64,000 nt of DNA from Fructilactobacillus carniphilus. Lineage in GTDB: Bacteria; Bacillota; Bacilli; Lactobacillales; Lactobacillaceae. This document shows positions 9,995 through 20,414 of this stretch, piece after piece. A program made the position numbers and the translations under genes. The stretch lies in the NCBI RefSeq assembly GCF_024029675.1, contig NZ_CP097121.1, positions 806,001-870,000 of the forward strand, given 5' to 3'. Positions within the stretch are counted from its first letter, which is position 1. Every line of letters starts with the position of its first letter. The notes beneath the pieces are model-generated. The model was not told the origin of the DNA and ran no database searches. It saw only the letters and a program-made list of their open reading frames with translations.

Positions 9995-12848
9995 AGTCTA
10001 ATGCCGCTTTCGTACGTTCTGTGTCCTGCGCTAAAATCGGTTTTAAATATTGACCCGTATAACTCTCAGAAACGCTCGTAATTTCTTCTGGGGTTCCAGT
10101 GGCTACGACGGTTCCACCAGCATCGCCACCTTCTGGACCAAGGTCAATCACGTGGTCGGCCTGCTTGATCACATCCATGTTGTGTTCAATGATTAAGACG
10201 GTGTTGCCTTCATCCACGAGGGCTTGTAACACCTGCAACAAGCGTTTGACGTCGTCCGTATGTAATCCGGTCGTTGGTTCATCGAGAATGTAAAAGTTCT
10301 TTCCCGAGGAACGTTTGTGCAGTTCTGACGCCAATTTCATCCGCTGGGCTTCCCCACCAGAAAGGGTCGTCGCTGGTTGTCCCAGTTTTACGTACCCGAG
10401 TCCCACGTCGGCAATCGTCTGCAGTTTCCGGGTAATCTTGGGAATTGCCGAGAAAAAGTCGAGAGCTTCGCGTACCGTTAGGTCTAAAACTTGCGCAATG
10501 TTTTTACCCTTGTATTCCACCTGTAGGGTTTCAGCATTATATCGTTTGCCGTGGCAAACTTCGCAGGGAACGTACACGTCTGGTAAGAAGTCCATCCCAA
10601 TCTTTAGGATTCCATCTCCGTGACAGGTTTCACACCGACCACCCTTGATGTTAAAGCTAAACCGGCCCTTTTGATAACCACGCAGCTGAGCCTCGTTTGT
10701 TTTGGCAAATAAATCGCGGATGTCGTCAAAAACGCCCGTGTAGGTGGCAGGGTTACTCCGCGGCGTCCGCCCAATCGGGCTCTGATCGATGTTAACCAGT
10801 TTTTCAATCTGCTGGTAGCCGGTAATTGATTTATACTTTCCCGGTTTAGCAGAATTATGGTTTAATTTCTGGGCCAACGCGCGCTTTAAAATGTCATTCA
10901 CGAGGGTCGATTTCCCGGAGCCAGAGACCCCGGTAACCACGTTCAGTTCTCCCAACGGAAACTTCACCGTGATGTTTTTCAGGTTGTTGGCTTGAGCGCC
11001 CTTCACCGTCACAAACTTCCCGTTTCCGGTCCGGCGTTGCAGTGGGACTGGAATAAACTTTTTGCCAGATAAATATTGACCCGTCAACGAGTTCGGGTTC
11101 TGTTCCACCTCGGCGGGCGTTCCAGTCGCCATGATCCGACCACCGTTCGCACCAGCTCCCGGACCAACGTCCACAAGGTAGTCAGCCGCCAGCATCGTTT
11201 CCTGGTCGTGTTCTACCACGACCAAGGTATTACCCAGGTCACGCATCTGCTTCAGTGACTTAATCAAGCGGGCGTTATCCCGTTGGTGGAGTCCAATCGA
11301 CGGTTCATCTAACACGTAAAGAATTCCCGAAAGGTTGGAACCAATTTGGGTGGCCAAGCGAATTCGTTGGGCTTCCCCACCAGATAGGGTACGCGCTGCC
11401 CGGGACAGGGTTAGGTAGCTTAGGCCCACGTTAAGCAGAAAGTCCAACCGGTCACTAATTTCCTTAATCACCGGTTTTGCAATCGTGGTGTCCTGCTCGC
11501 CAAGATCAACGTTTTGAAAGAAGTTAAATTCCTCCGTAATGTTTTGTTCACAGACCTCGGCAATGCTTAACCCGTTAATCTTAACGGCCAGGGCTTTTTG
11601 GTTTAACCGTAGCCCATGACAAGCCTGACAGGTTAACTCCCGCATGTACTTGCGCATCTGGTCCCGGGTAAAGTCACTGTTCGTGTCCCGGTACCGACGA
11701 GCAATGTTCGTCATAACCCCTTCAAACGGAACGTCGGCATCGCGAACGCCCCCAAAGTCACTTTCGTAGTGGAAATGAAATTCTTTCCCCTTGGATCCGT
11801 GCAAAATCAACTCCCGTTGGTCCTTGGGCAGTTTTTCAAACGGCACATCCATGTCGATGTCAAAGGACGCCGCTGCTTGTTCCAATAACGTCGGGTAGTA
11901 CTTGGAGCTAATCGGATTCCAGGGCTCAATTACACCGTCACGTAGTGTTTTACTGGGATCAGGAATTACCAGTTCCTCATCCACCTCTAACTTAGCACCC
12001 AGTCCATCACATTCCGGACAAGCCCCCAGCGGTGAGTTAAACGAAAAGAGTCGGGGCTCTAATTGCCCCACGGTAAAGCCACACACGGGACAAGCATAGT
12101 GTTCTGAAAAGAGCATTGGTTCCCGTTGACCCAGAAAATCAAGGGTCGCATACCCCTCACTCAAACGTAAGGCCGTCTCTAAGGAATCAGACAACCGGGC
12201 GTTAATCCCGGGTTTAACCACAATCCGGTCAATCACAATGCTAATGTCGTGGCGTTGGTTCTGATTCAACTCCAGGTCATCGTTAACGTCGTGTTGTTCG
12301 CCGTCCACGATGATCCGGACAAACCCTTCCTTTTTAATTCGTTGAATCACCTTTTTGTGTTGGCCCCGTTTCGAGCGCACAATTGGTGACAAAATTTGTA
12401 ACTTCGTTCGCTCCGGTAATTCCACAATGCGATCAATCATTTGATCCACGGACTGGCTTTGAATCACCGTGCCATCGTTCGGGCAGACCGGGGTCCCCAC
12501 CCGAGCCCACAAGAGCCGCAGGTAATCGTTAATTTCCGTCACCGTTCCCACGGTGGAACGAGGGTTTTTCGACGTCGTTTTCTGGTCAATCGAAATGGCC
12601 GGACTCAATCCGGTAATCGAATCGACGTCCGGCTTATTCATCTGCCCCAGAAACTGGCGGGCGTATGACGAAAGACTTTCCACGTACCGGCGTTGGCCTT
12701 CCGCATATAAGGTATCAAACGCGAGCGAACTCTTCCCTGATCCAGAGAGGCCCGTCATTACCACAAGCTTGTTTTTCGGAATGTCCACGTTGACGTCCTT
12801 TAAGTTGTGTTCCCGGGCGCCGCAAATTTTAATGGCATCATTGGCCAT
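9993..12848 (-). CDS. uvrA: UvrA, excinuclease ABC subunit A
   Basis: UvrA recognises DNA damage and loads UvrB in nucleotide excision repair. The 951-residue protein has two ABC ATPase units: Walker A GLSGSGKSS near the N-terminus and GVSGSGKST in the second half, two LSGGEAQR signatures, and zinc-finger pairs CPVC...CPEC and CETC...CEVC. The ATG at 12848 is preferred (GGAGG 8 bases upstream, protein begins MANDAIKI); a GTG three codons before it lies too close to the same site. It follows uvrB with an 18-base gap and shares its LexA-controlled promoter. Confidence 0.97.
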   Translation of the reverse strand: MANDAIKICGAREHNLKDVNVDIPKNKLVVMTGLSGSGKSSLAFDTLYAEGQRRYVESLSSYARQFLGQMNKPDVDSITGLSPAISIDQKTTSKNPRSTVGTVTEINDYLRLLWARVGTPVCPNDGTVIQSQSVDQMIDRIVELPERTKLQILSPIVRSKRGQHKKVIQRIKKEGFVRIIVDGEQHDVNDDLELNQNQRHDISIVIDRIVVKPGINARLSDSLETALRLSEGYATLDFLGQREPMLFSEHYACPVCGFTVGQLEPRLFSFNSPLGACPECDGLGAKLEVDEELVIPDPSKTLRDGVIEPWNPISSKYYPTLLEQAAASFDIDMDVPFEKLPKDQRELILHGSKGKEFHFHYESDFGGVRDADVPFEGVMTNIARRYRDTNSDFTRDQMRKYMRELTCQACHGLRLNQKALAVKINGLSIAEVCEQNITEEFNFFQNVDLGEQDTTIAKPVIKEISDRLDFLLNVGLSYLTLSRAARTLSGGEAQRIRLATQIGSNLSGILYVLDEPSIGLHQRDNARLIKSLKQMRDLGNTLVVVEHDQETMLAADYLVDVGPGAGANGGRIMATGTPAEVEQNPNSLTGQYLSGKKFIPVPLQRRTGNGKFVTVKGAQANNLKNITVKFPLGELNVVTGVSGSGKSTLVNDILKRALAQKLNHNSAKPGKYKSITGYQQIEKLVNIDQSPIGRTPRSNPATYTGVFDDIRDLFAKTNEAQLRGYQKGRFSFNIKGGRCETCHGDGILKIGMDFLPDVYVPCEVCHGKRYNAETLQVEYKGKNIAQVLDLTVREALDFFSAIPKITRKLQTIADVGLGYVKLGQPATTLSGGEAQRMKLASELHKRSSGKNFYILDEPTTGLHTDDVKRLLQVLQALVDEGNTVLIIEHNMDVIKQADHVIDLGPEGGDAGGTVVATGTPEEITSVSESYTGQYLKPILAQDTERTKAALD

Positions 12849-12866
12849 GGTCTCCACCTCCTTTAA

Positions 12867-14876
12867 TTATGAATCCATTTCTTGCTTTAGTTTTTTAATC
12901 GTATCCCGCAGGTTTGCCGCCTGTTCAAAGTCCAGTTGTTGCGCCGCGGTCTGCATTTCATCACTCAAATTCTGCAACACCACGCGTTGTTCTTTCTCAC
13001 TCATCTGTTCAAAGTCAGACTCTGCAAACGGTTTTTTCTTGTTGTAATGATCGTCTTCGGTTTGTTTGTAAGCCGAAATGACCTTTTCCACCGGCTTAAT
13101 GATAGTGTGCGGTTGCTGATGATGGGATTCGTTATACGCGATTTGCTTGTCCCGCCGACGTTGAGTTTCGTCCATGGCCAACTGCATCGAGTCCGTTACG
13201 TGATCGGCGTACATGATCACGTGCCCGTCTTCGTTTCGAGCTGCCCGTCCGATGGTTTGAATCAGGGAGCGTTCGTTCCGTAAGAAACCTTCCTTATCAG
13301 CGTCCAAAATGGCCACCAACGAAACTTCCGGCACATCAATCCCCTCCCGCAGGAGGTTAATTCCAATCAGGACGTCAAATTTCCCCAATCTGAGATCTCG
13401 AAGAATCCGCGTTCGTTCCAGGGTTTTGATGTCACTATGCAGGTATTTCACTTTTACCCCCAGATCCTTGAGATAATCGGTTAAATCCTCGGCCATCTTT
13501 TTGGTCAAGGTTGTCACAAAGGTCCGCTGGTTTTTCTTAACCCGAGCGTTAATTTCTCCTAGTAAGTCATCCATCTGATTCTTAGTCGGTCGCACTTCGA
13601 CGGTTGGATCCAATAATCCAGTTGGCCGAATAATTTGTTCCACCACCTGGCTGCTGTGTTCCAATTCGTAATCACCAGGAGTGGCTGACATATAAACCAC
13701 CTGGTGAATGTGTTTTTCAAACTCATCAAAGTTTAACGGTCGGTTGTCATAGGCACTCGGTAACCGAAAGCCATAGTCAATTAGCTGTTTCTTGCGGGCT
13801 CGATCTCCCTTTAACATTCCCCGAACTTGGGGCACTGTTTGGTGCGATTCATCGATAAACATCAAGAAGTCCTTGGGAAAGAAATCCAGCAGTGTGTACG
13901 GTGGTTCGCCCGGTTTCCGGCGATCCATGTAACGCGAGTAGTTTTCAATTCCCGACGTGTAACCCATTTCCCGCATCATTTCTAGATCGTAGGTGGTTCG
14001 TTGCTTTAATCGTTGGGCCTCTAAGAGCTTACCGGAGTGTTCTAACTTGCCGACTTGAGTTTCCATGTCGGTTTTAATTTCTGGCAAAGCTACCCGCATA
14101 ATTTCATCGTTGGTCAAAAAGTGGGTCGCCGGAAAGAGTGTCACCGAGGTCGGTTCCCCCAGGACTTCCCCGGTTAGGGTGTTAACCTGGGTAATTTTGT
14201 CAATTTCATCGCCAAAGAATTCAATCCGGTAGGCATTTTGCGTTCCAGAAGCCGGAAAAACCTCCACGGTATCCCCATGGACCCGAAAACGGCCTCGGTC
14301 AAAGTCAATGTCATTGCGTTGAAACTGGATGTTAACCAGCTTCCGGAGCAAGACGTCGCGTTCCATTTCATCACCAACCCGTAGCGAAACGGTATGATTT
14401 TGGTATTCTTCGGGATTCCCCAATCCAAAGATAGAGGAAACAGAAGCCACCACAATCACATCGTTCCGAGACAATAACGCACTCGTCGCAGCGTGCCGTA
14501 GTTGGTCAATTTCATCATTAATCGATGCATCCTTTTCAATGTAAGTGTCACTTGAAGGAACGTAGGCCTCTGGTTGATAGAAATCGTAGTAACTAACGAA
14601 GTATTCCACGGCATTGTTCGGGAAAAACTCCTTGAGCTCGTTATACAACTGCCCCGCCAGGGTTTTATTGTGGGCCAACACTAAAGTGGGCCGATTTTGA
14701 TCCCGAATGATGTTAGCCATCGTGAACGTTTTCCCCGTTCCCGTAGCTCCCAACAGGGTTTGTTCTTTATCGCCAGCAGCCAAACCGGCGTCAATTTTGT
14801 GAATTGCCGTGGGTTGATCGCCGGTTGGTTGGTACTTTGAAACCAACTCAAATTGATTTTGTGTTTTTGTAACCAT
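12867..14876 (-). CDS. uvrB: UvrB, excinuclease ABC subunit B
   Basis: UvrB is the damage-verifying helicase-like subunit of nucleotide excision repair. The 669-residue protein has Walker A GATGTGKT at about residues 41-48, the beta-hairpin region after it, the DESH box (FIDESHQT), the helicase motif VI region (QTIGRAARN) and a C-terminal UVR domain that contacts UvrA/UvrC. The ATG at 14876 follows AAGAGGA. It is the first gene of uvrB-uvrA. The promoter about 75-100 bases upstream contains a LexA operator in its spacer, so the operon should belong to the SOS response. Confidence 0.97.
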   Translation of the reverse strand: MVTKTQNQFELVSKYQPTGDQPTAIHKIDAGLAAGDKEQTLLGATGTGKTFTMANIIRDQNRPTLVLAHNKTLAGQLYNELKEFFPNNAVEYFVSYYDFYQPEAYVPSSDTYIEKDASINDEIDQLRHAATSALLSRNDVIVVASVSSIFGLGNPEEYQNHTVSLRVGDEMERDVLLRKLVNIQFQRNDIDFDRGRFRVHGDTVEVFPASGTQNAYRIEFFGDEIDKITQVNTLTGEVLGEPTSVTLFPATHFLTNDEIMRVALPEIKTDMETQVGKLEHSGKLLEAQRLKQRTTYDLEMMREMGYTSGIENYSRYMDRRKPGEPPYTLLDFFPKDFLMFIDESHQTVPQVRGMLKGDRARKKQLIDYGFRLPSAYDNRPLNFDEFEKHIHQVVYMSATPGDYELEHSSQVVEQIIRPTGLLDPTVEVRPTKNQMDDLLGEINARVKKNQRTFVTTLTKKMAEDLTDYLKDLGVKVKYLHSDIKTLERTRILRDLRLGKFDVLIGINLLREGIDVPEVSLVAILDADKEGFLRNERSLIQTIGRAARNEDGHVIMYADHVTDSMQLAMDETQRRRDKQIAYNESHHQQPHTIIKPVEKVISAYKQTEDDHYNKKKPFAESDFEQMSEKEQRVVLQNLSDEMQTAAQQLDFEQAANLRDTIKKLKQEMDS

Positions 14877-14948
14877 TTGATCCTCTTATTCTTAATTGGT
14901 GATTAATCGTAGGTGCTAGTTGTTCCAGTCAACTAGGTCAGTATTATT

Positions 14949-14977
14949 ATCTTAGCACACGAACATACTTTCGCCAA
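14949..14977 (-). promoter_or_regulatory. Promoter of uvrB-uvrA
   Basis: Minus-strand TTGGCG, a 17-base spacer and TAAGAT. The LexA box lies in the spacer and overlaps the -35. Confidence 0.7.
14960..14973 (+). promoter_or_regulatory. LexA (DinR) operator of uvrB-uvrA
   Basis: CGAACATACTTTCG differs at one base from the Firmicutes SOS box CGAAC-N4-GTTCG. It is centred in the uvrB promoter spacer, the usual place for repression. Confidence 0.85.
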
Positions 14978-15006
14978 ACAAAAAAGAAGCACTCCCAGAG
15001 TCCTTC
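14977..15006 (-). terminator. Terminator after trxB
   Basis: Minus-strand stem GAAGGACTC/GAGTGCTTC (one mismatch) with a TGG loop and six T. Its end touches the -35 of the uvrB promoter. Confidence 0.75.
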
Positions 15007-15017
15007 CCTTTGAGTTG

Positions 15018-15947
15018 TTATTTACTTTTAACGGATTCCACGTAGTCAAAGACCGCTTGACCAGCGATTCCACCATCCCCAACGGCAGTGGTAATCTGGC
15101 GTAAATGCTTCTTGCGGACGTCTCCAACGGCAAAAATCCCAGGGACGTTCGTTTCCATTTCGTCATTGGTCAAAATCCAACCTTGTTCATCGGTAATGCC
15201 CAGGTCTTTAAAGGCCTCCGTAATTGGCAAAATGCCAACGTATACAAACACCCCGGCCGTTGGCAGTTCACTGGTTGCACCGGTTTGGTTATTCTTCAAT
15301 GCAACCCCAGAAACCTTTTTGCCATCACCAAGAATTTCAGTAACGTTACTATTCCAAACAAACTCAATGTTGTCACGAGCAAAGGCGCGTTCCTGTAAAA
15401 TCTTTTGGGCCCGAAGTTGATCCCGGCGGTGTACCACCGTCACCTTTTTTGTCAAGTTAGCCAAGTAAGTGGCTTCCTGCACGGCAGAATCTCCCCCACC
15501 GACCACAACAACGTCTTCATTCTTAAAGAAGGCCCCGTCACAAACGGCACAGTAGGAAACCCCACGGCCACCATAGTCATCTTCACCAGGAACTCCGAGT
15601 TTCCGGTATTCTGAACCGGAACCAATGATCACGGCTGGTGCTTCAAATTGATCTTCGGCGGTGTGAACAATTTTTTGGTTCCCCGCTAACTCAATCCCAG
15701 TGACTTCTCCGTAGGCGTATTCCACCCCAAATTGGGTACTACTTTCGTACATTTTTTCCGACAGGTCTGGACCGAGAATCGATTTGAAACCCGTGTAGTT
15801 TTCAATCTCAGCGGTATTGTTCATTTGGCCTCCGTATACGCCCCGATCAAGCATTAAAACGGAAAGTTCGGCCCGTGAAGCGTAAAGAGCGGCGGTCATT
15901 CCCGCTGGTCCAGCTCCAATTACAATTACATCGTATTTTTTGGTCAT
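15018..15947 (-). CDS. trxB: Thioredoxin reductase
   Basis: TrxB uses NADPH and FAD to reduce thioredoxin. The 309-residue protein has the FAD-binding GAGPAG motif at the N-terminus, the redox-active CAVC in the central NADPH domain, the GGGDSA nucleotide motif and a C-terminal FAD-binding GDVR segment. The start is ATG 15947, 8 bases after GAGG; a GTG three codons upstream overlaps the ribosome site. It has a promoter at 15987-16015 and a terminator, so it appears to be transcribed separately from gpsA upstream, though readthrough is possible since no clear terminator follows gpsA. It supports redox balance together with NrdH (51.8 kb). Confidence 0.96.
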   Translation of the reverse strand: MTKKYDVIVIGAGPAGMTAALYASRAELSVLMLDRGVYGGQMNNTAEIENYTGFKSILGPDLSEKMYESSTQFGVEYAYGEVTGIELAGNQKIVHTAEDQFEAPAVIIGSGSEYRKLGVPGEDDYGGRGVSYCAVCDGAFFKNEDVVVVGGGDSAVQEATYLANLTKKVTVVHRRDQLRAQKILQERAFARDNIEFVWNSNVTEILGDGKKVSGVALKNNQTGATSELPTAGVFVYVGILPITEAFKDLGITDEQGWILTNDEMETNVPGIFAVGDVRKKHLRQITTAVGDGGIAGQAVFDYVESVKSK

Positions 15948-15986
15948 TTTGTTCACCTCATTTAGTGGTTAACTTTCAATAGCTTT

Positions 15987-16015
15987 ATCCTAACATACTT
16001 ACTTAAAGTTAGTAA
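15987..16015 (-). promoter_or_regulatory. Promoter of trxB
   Basis: Minus-strand TTACTA, 17 bases, TAGGAT with a TG extension (TGTTAGGAT), about 40 bases before the trxB start. Confidence 0.6.
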
Positions 16016-16040
16016 CTTATTTAGCTCACGACTACTTTGG

Positions 16041-17057
16041 TTAACCATTCTCCGTTTGCCCTTCCCGCGTCATTAAAGCGTGAATAGAATCCGGAACGGT
16101 TTCTTCTTGTTCGAGGACGGCGTGAATGGCTTCGGTAATCGGCATCGAAATTCCGGTTGTCTGAGCTAAGTCATAAGCGGCTTGACTAGTGGCAATTCCT
16201 TCAATCACCATGCCCATGTTAGCGACCACCTCGTCGAGCGGAACGCCCTGTCCTAGTTGATAACCAGCTCGGTAATTCCGCGAGTTGGTACTGGTCGCCG
16301 TAACAATCACGTCTCCCATTCCGGATAGACCAGCAAAGGTCAGTGGGTTAGCGCCAAAGCTGACCCCTAATCGCGAAATTTCGGCTACCCCCCGAGTCAT
16401 CAAAGCCGCTCGGGAATTATCCCCGTAACCTAATCCAGCTAGGGCTCCCGATGCAAGGGCAATAATGTTTTTGAGGGCGCCGCCAAATTCAACCCCAATG
16501 ACATCTGAGTTGGTATAAACCCGAAAGGAATCGTTCATAAATAATTTTTGGAAGTGTTTAGCGGCGTCAAAATCATCACTCGCCACCGTTACCAAGGTCG
16601 GATCGTGTTGGGCAACCCCTTCGGCATGACTGGGACCCGAAAGCACTGCAATACTGGTACGGTGATCAGGATCAATTGTTTCTGCCAGCACCTGGGAAAT
16701 CCGCAGGTAGGTTTTGGTTTCCAATCCTTTACTCCCGTGAATCAAGGCTGGTTTAGTGCCTAACTTAGCCAGGATTTGATTAACGTCCTGTGCTACGGAG
16801 CGAGTTGCCTGAGCCGGTACGATGAACAAAATATCCGTCGCATCAGTTAAGGCTGCCTCTAAATCAGTGGTGGCCTGCAAACTGGCCGAAAAGGTGTAAT
16901 CGTGAATGTAATGGGAATTAGTGTGGTGCTGGTTCAGCTCGTTGGCCTGTTCTGCACTTCTGGTCCACAGTTGGACCTCATTCCCGTTGGCATCCAAGAT
17001 GGCAGCTAACATGCTGCCCCAGGAGCCAGCTCCTAATACGGCAATTTTAGTTTTCAT
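16041..17057 (-). CDS. gpsA: Glycerol-3-phosphate dehydrogenase (NAD(P)+)
   Basis: GpsA reduces dihydroxyacetone phosphate to sn-glycerol 3-phosphate, the backbone for phospholipids. The 338-residue protein has the N-terminal Rossmann motif GAGSWGSMLA, the conserved SKGLE segment and the catalytic-Lys region GVEFGGALKNIIALASG, which is typical of the family. The ATG at 17057 directly follows the lgt stop (TAA-ATG), with AAGGAGA inside the end of lgt, so the two are translationally coupled. It is the last gene of the hprK-lgt-gpsA group. Lgt uses phosphatidylglycerol, whose head group derives from the product of this enzyme. Confidence 0.96.
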   Translation of the reverse strand: MKTKIAVLGAGSWGSMLAAILDANGNEVQLWTRSAEQANELNQHHTNSHYIHDYTFSASLQATTDLEAALTDATDILFIVPAQATRSVAQDVNQILAKLGTKPALIHGSKGLETKTYLRISQVLAETIDPDHRTSIAVLSGPSHAEGVAQHDPTLVTVASDDFDAAKHFQKLFMNDSFRVYTNSDVIGVEFGGALKNIIALASGALAGLGYGDNSRAALMTRGVAEISRLGVSFGANPLTFAGLSGMGDVIVTATSTNSRNYRAGYQLGQGVPLDEVVANMGMVIEGIATSQAAYDLAQTTGISMPITEAIHAVLEQEETVPDSIHALMTREGQTENG

Positions 17058-17888
17058 TTATTGGTCTCCTTTAGAGTTGTAAACGTCGTACCACTGTAAA
17101 CTGTGGTCCGTGTGGCGGCGATAAACGAGGACCGCCAACGCCCCCACAAACAGCACTACTGATAGCACCTGAGAAATCCGCATAGGACCGAGCATTAAGC
17201 TATCCGTCCGCATTCCTTCGGTAAAAAAACGGCCGTAAGAATACCACATGACGTAAGTTAAAAAAATTTCTCCACGTTTAAACAGGTGGTCGGAATGGCG
17301 CATGGTCATCAACAAAATGAAGCCTAAGAGGTCCCAAACGGATTCATAAAGAAAGGTCGGTTGCCGGTAGGCTCCGTTGATTAACATCTGATTGATAATT
17401 CCGGTCGGTAAATGTAATTGGGTGAGAAAACGGTGGGTGGTAACGGCTCCGTACGCTTCCTGGTTCATAAAATTCCCCCACCGGCCGATTCCTTGCGCAA
17501 TAATTACGGTCGGAGCCGCAATGTCAAACACCTGCCAAAGGGATAATTGATGACGGCGACAGAACCACCAGATAAACAAACCCGCTCCTAACAAAGCGCC
17601 GTAGATGGCAATGCCCCCGTCCCAAATGGCGATAATTTCTCCCGGATGGCTCGCATAATAATTCCACCGAAAAACCACGTAATAAATCCGAGCAGAGACA
17701 ATGGCAATCGGAATCGCACCTAAAATAAGGTTATACACCAGATCCTCATTGAGTCCTTGGCGATGCACTTCTCGCATTGCCAACCACACGGCAATTAAGA
17801 CAGCACTGGCAATGATGAGTCCGTACCACCGTACGTTGAACGGACCAAAGCTAAAGGCAATCGGATTTAAGGCTGCAATTGCAAACAT
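17058..17888 (-). CDS. lgt: Prolipoprotein diacylglyceryl transferase
   Basis: Lgt is an integral membrane enzyme that moves a diacylglyceryl group from phosphatidylglycerol to the lipobox Cys of prolipoproteins. The 276-residue protein has about seven membrane segments and the family signature [13 protein letters not shown] at about residues 134-146, plus the [13 protein letters not shown] segment near 89-101. The ATG at 17888 follows a G-rich ribosome site. It lies between hprK (17-base gap) and gpsA (no gap), the conserved order in Lactobacillales and Bacilli. Confidence 0.96.
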   Translation of the reverse strand: MFAIAALNPIAFSFGPFNVRWYGLIIASAVLIAVWLAMREVHRQGLNEDLVYNLILGAIPIAIVSARIYYVVFRWNYYASHPGEIIAIWDGGIAIYGALLGAGLFIWWFCRRHQLSLWQVFDIAAPTVIIAQGIGRWGNFMNQEAYGAVTTHRFLTQLHLPTGIINQMLINGAYRQPTFLYESVWDLLGFILLMTMRHSDHLFKRGEIFLTYVMWYSYGRFFTEGMRTDSLMLGPMRISQVLSVVLFVGALAVLVYRRHTDHSLQWYDVYNSKGDQ

Positions 17889-17905
17889 CGTCGCAAGTCC
17901 CCCCC

Positions 17906-18868
17906 TTATTTACCTTCGTCAGGCTTTGGTTGATCAGCAGCACTGTTACTTTTAATTAAGCCGTTTAATTCTTCATCAAACATCTTAGTAGCATTGTAGC
18001 CCATCGTGTTGGCCCGGAAATTCATGGCTGCGGTTTCAATGATGATGGCGAGGTTCCGACCGGGCTTAACCGGAATGTTTAGTTGCTTAACTTCGACATC
18101 AAAAATTTGTTGTTTGTCGTTACCAGTGCCTAGGCGATCGTACTTCTTACCCTTTTCCCACACGTCTAGATGAATGATTAAGTCAATCCGCGTTTCCGAC
18201 CGAACAGCTCCGGTTCCAAACAGCGTCATCACGTCGATAATTCCGATTCCCCGAATTTCTAACAGGTGACTCAAAATTTGGGGAGCCTGACCAATGATAT
18301 CTTGTTCATCGTGTTGGTGTACGTCGACCCGGTCATCGGCAATCAGCCGGTGCCCGCGTTTCACGAGTTCCAGCGCGGTTTCACTTTTACCGATTCCGGA
18401 TTCTCCAGTAATTAGAATTCCAACTCCGTAAACTTCGACTAGCACCCCGTGAATGGATTGTCGCGGAGCCAATTTTTCTTCCAAATAGTCTGTCATATTA
18501 CTTAAGACCCGCGAGGTGTTTAACTTTGATTCCAAGATTGGAATTTGGGCTGTTTTAGCAGCCCGAATCAGTTCAACCGGTGGTTCAATGTCCGTTGAGA
18601 TTACAAAGGCTGGCGTGTCAGGTTGGCACAACCTAGTCATGTATTCTTGCAAGTCCTTTTCTTCCAAGTGTTTGGCGAATGACGTTTCCGTAATTCCCAA
18701 CAGTTGAATCCGTTCCGAAGGGTAATAGGCAAAGTAGCCGGTTAATTCTAACCCTGGCCGTGAGATATCACTCGTCGTAATCGGTCGATCTAAATATTCA
18801 GCCCCGGAAAAAACGTTCAAATGGGTATTGTCCACTAATTCTTTAACACTCACACTCTTATTGCTCAT
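17906..18868 (-). CDS. hprK: HPr kinase/phosphorylase
   Basis: HprK phosphorylates HPr on Ser46 in response to fructose-1,6-bisphosphate and removes the phosphate when Pi is high. Seryl-phosphorylated HPr is the co-repressor of CcpA, the central regulator of carbon catabolite control. The 320-residue protein has a Walker A GESGIGKS near residue 165, the conserved LEIRGIGI segment, and the C-terminal family motif PVKPGRNLA. The ATG at 18868 follows AAGGAGG. It heads hprK-lgt-gpsA and follows the small holin-like gene. Its presence fits the candidate cre sites in the window. Confidence 0.96.
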   Translation of the reverse strand: MSNKSVSVKELVDNTHLNVFSGAEYLDRPITTSDISRPGLELTGYFAYYPSERIQLLGITETSFAKHLEEKDLQEYMTRLCQPDTPAFVISTDIEPPVELIRAAKTAQIPILESKLNTSRVLSNMTDYLEEKLAPRQSIHGVLVEVYGVGILITGESGIGKSETALELVKRGHRLIADDRVDVHQHDEQDIIGQAPQILSHLLEIRGIGIIDVMTLFGTGAVRSETRIDLIIHLDVWEKGKKYDRLGTGNDKQQIFDVEVKQLNIPVKPGRNLAIIIETAAMNFRANTMGYNATKMFDEELNGLIKSNSAADQPKPDEGK

Positions 18869-18883
18869 GAAAATCCTCCTTGC

Positions 18884-19222
18884 CTACACGTCCGGTGTAA
18901 TGAAGTAATTGCAAATCGACATTAGTAGTGAAATCAAAAAGACCATTCCAAACGATGAAAAGCTCATCATTGGACCCACGAGTACAGCCGTCAGCTCAAG
19001 GATTAAGGCGTTGAGCACTAGGTTAAAGAGTCCGAACGTCACAATGTTAATTGGCAAAAACAATATTGATAAAATCGGTTTAATTAAAACCTGTAATAAG
19101 GTTAAAACGGCAGCGGCGCCAAGCGCCACCTGCCAGCTTCCAATGTAAAAGGAAGCTGGAAAAATCGTGGCAAAGGCCAATAACAAAATAAAATTAACCA
19201 GCCACCGACTAATTACTCTCAT
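18884..19222 (-). CDS. Small phage-holin-family (YvlD-like) membrane protein
   Basis: A 112-residue protein with four predicted membrane segments (about residues 7-27, 29-48, 55-78, 86-107). The sequence pattern, including IKPILSILFLPINIVTFGLFNL, matches the 4-TMS holin superfamily represented by Bacillus YvlD; no lysis function is established for chromosomal members. The gene overlaps the stop of the PDZ-domain gene upstream in an ATGA arrangement (19219-19222 on the minus strand reads from this start into that stop), so the order of the two genes and coupling deserve note: the PDZ gene ends inside the start of this one. It precedes hprK by 15 bases. Confidence 0.8.
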   Translation of the reverse strand: MRVISRWLVNFILLLAFATIFPASFYIGSWQVALGAAAVLTLLQVLIKPILSILFLPINIVTFGLFNLVLNALILELTAVLVGPMMSFSSFGMVFLISLLMSICNYFITPDV

Positions 19223-20412
19223 TTGGTCGCTCCTGTTTGTTCCTCGGGAAAGGTTACAATTCCAATTTCATGGGGTGCGCCTTCGTAAATGGCTGCATCC
19301 TTTAGTTCTAACTGACCGTTGCGATTTTTAATCTTTAAATGGCAAAAAGTGGGACTACTTTGCAAGGCCCGGTATAACTGTTCTTCGTTGCGAACGGCTT
19401 GCCCGTTAACCTCTAAAATCAGGTCTCCAGTTTGCAGGTTCATCTTACTAGCAGGTGTATTTGGTTTCACCGCTAGAATTCGAATTCCATCCACAGCTTG
19501 TTCGACTTGCTTAGCAGAAGCCCGTTTGTCAACGCGGTGGTAATGGTAAAGTACCATTCCGTAAGCCAACAGTAAGACCACAATTGATAGCATTTCAAAC
19601 CAGAGGTTTTTCCAGAGGAAGGCATCGATTGTAAGCCCCAAACTCAACCAAGCTAACCAACCAGTGGCATTGGCCAGACGTTTAAGAATGTCTGTCGACA
19701 TATCACTCACAAACTTAAACCGGTAACCAATCAAGAACGGCACTACCAAGATGCTAACCTTGCTTCCGAACAACCGAAACATTGGCCAGAAGGGACTGTT
19801 CGCAACAAATAATTGTCCTGGAACTAGAAAAACGAGCGGAAAAATGGTGAATTTGTTAAAGAGATACGAAGCAACTCGGTTCCCACGAATGTTCTTGCTA
19901 AGCACCGGCGAATTTACGGACTTCCGGTTAAACTTCAAAAACAGGTATTGCAAAATCAGCATAACCGTTAGTAGCTCTAAGAAGTTCATTCCCACGGGCA
20001 TGGTGTTTTGTAAGGTTAAGCTAAAGTTTCCGTTTAAAATATGGGTATAAAAGTTGTTACCCAATAACAGAATCAGTACCATTAGGATTCCCATTCCAGC
20101 AAACGGTAACATTGCCCCTGGAATCACCAACATCAAGGCCACAATCACCTCGTAAGAAAAAATCCAGGCGTAGGAAACTTCGATTCCAAACGCAAAGGAC
20201 AGGATAGAACCTACGATTCCTAACCCAACCGTCCCCCATAAAAAGGTCCGCAGTTCGGTATGTTTGGGATTAATGGCGCTGCCATAGAGCGAGCGTTCCC
20301 GTTTCACTCGTAAGTGGTGATCCACCAAGGTCCGCCCGATTCCGAACCAAAACGCTGGCATCATGAAGAAAAATAAAACGTTAAATAATAACTGTTGTTG
20401 CATAATTGCCAT
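19219..20412 (-). CDS. Polytopic membrane protein with C-terminal PDZ domain, MinJ-like
   Basis: A 397-residue protein with about eight hydrophobic segments in the first 300 residues and a PDZ domain at about residues 300-385 (recognisable by KPNTPASKMNLQTGDLILEVNG). Topology and length resemble Bacillus MinJ (YvjD), which links DivIVA to MinD at the division site, and in Bacillus that gene lies in the same neighbourhood as the secA-prfB-hprK region. I infer a division or membrane-organising role; a membrane-bound scaffold for another process is possible. The ATG at 20412 lies two bases after the prfB stop. The 3' end overlaps the next gene by four bases. Confidence 0.7.
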   Translation of the reverse strand: MAIMQQQLLFNVLFFFMMPAFWFGIGRTLVDHHLRVKRERSLYGSAINPKHTELRTFLWGTVGLGIVGSILSFAFGIEVSYAWIFSYEVIVALMLVIPGAMLPFAGMGILMVLILLLGNNFYTHILNGNFSLTLQNTMPVGMNFLELLTVMLILQYLFLKFNRKSVNSPVLSKNIRGNRVASYLFNKFTIFPLVFLVPGQLFVANSPFWPMFRLFGSKVSILVVPFLIGYRFKFVSDMSTDILKRLANATGWLAWLSLGLTIDAFLWKNLWFEMLSIVVLLLAYGMVLYHYHRVDKRASAKQVEQAVDGIRILAVKPNTPASKMNLQTGDLILEVNGQAVRNEEQLYRALQSSPTFCHLKIKNRNGQLELKDAAIYEGAPHEIGIVTFPEEQTGATK

Positions 20413-20414
20413 CC

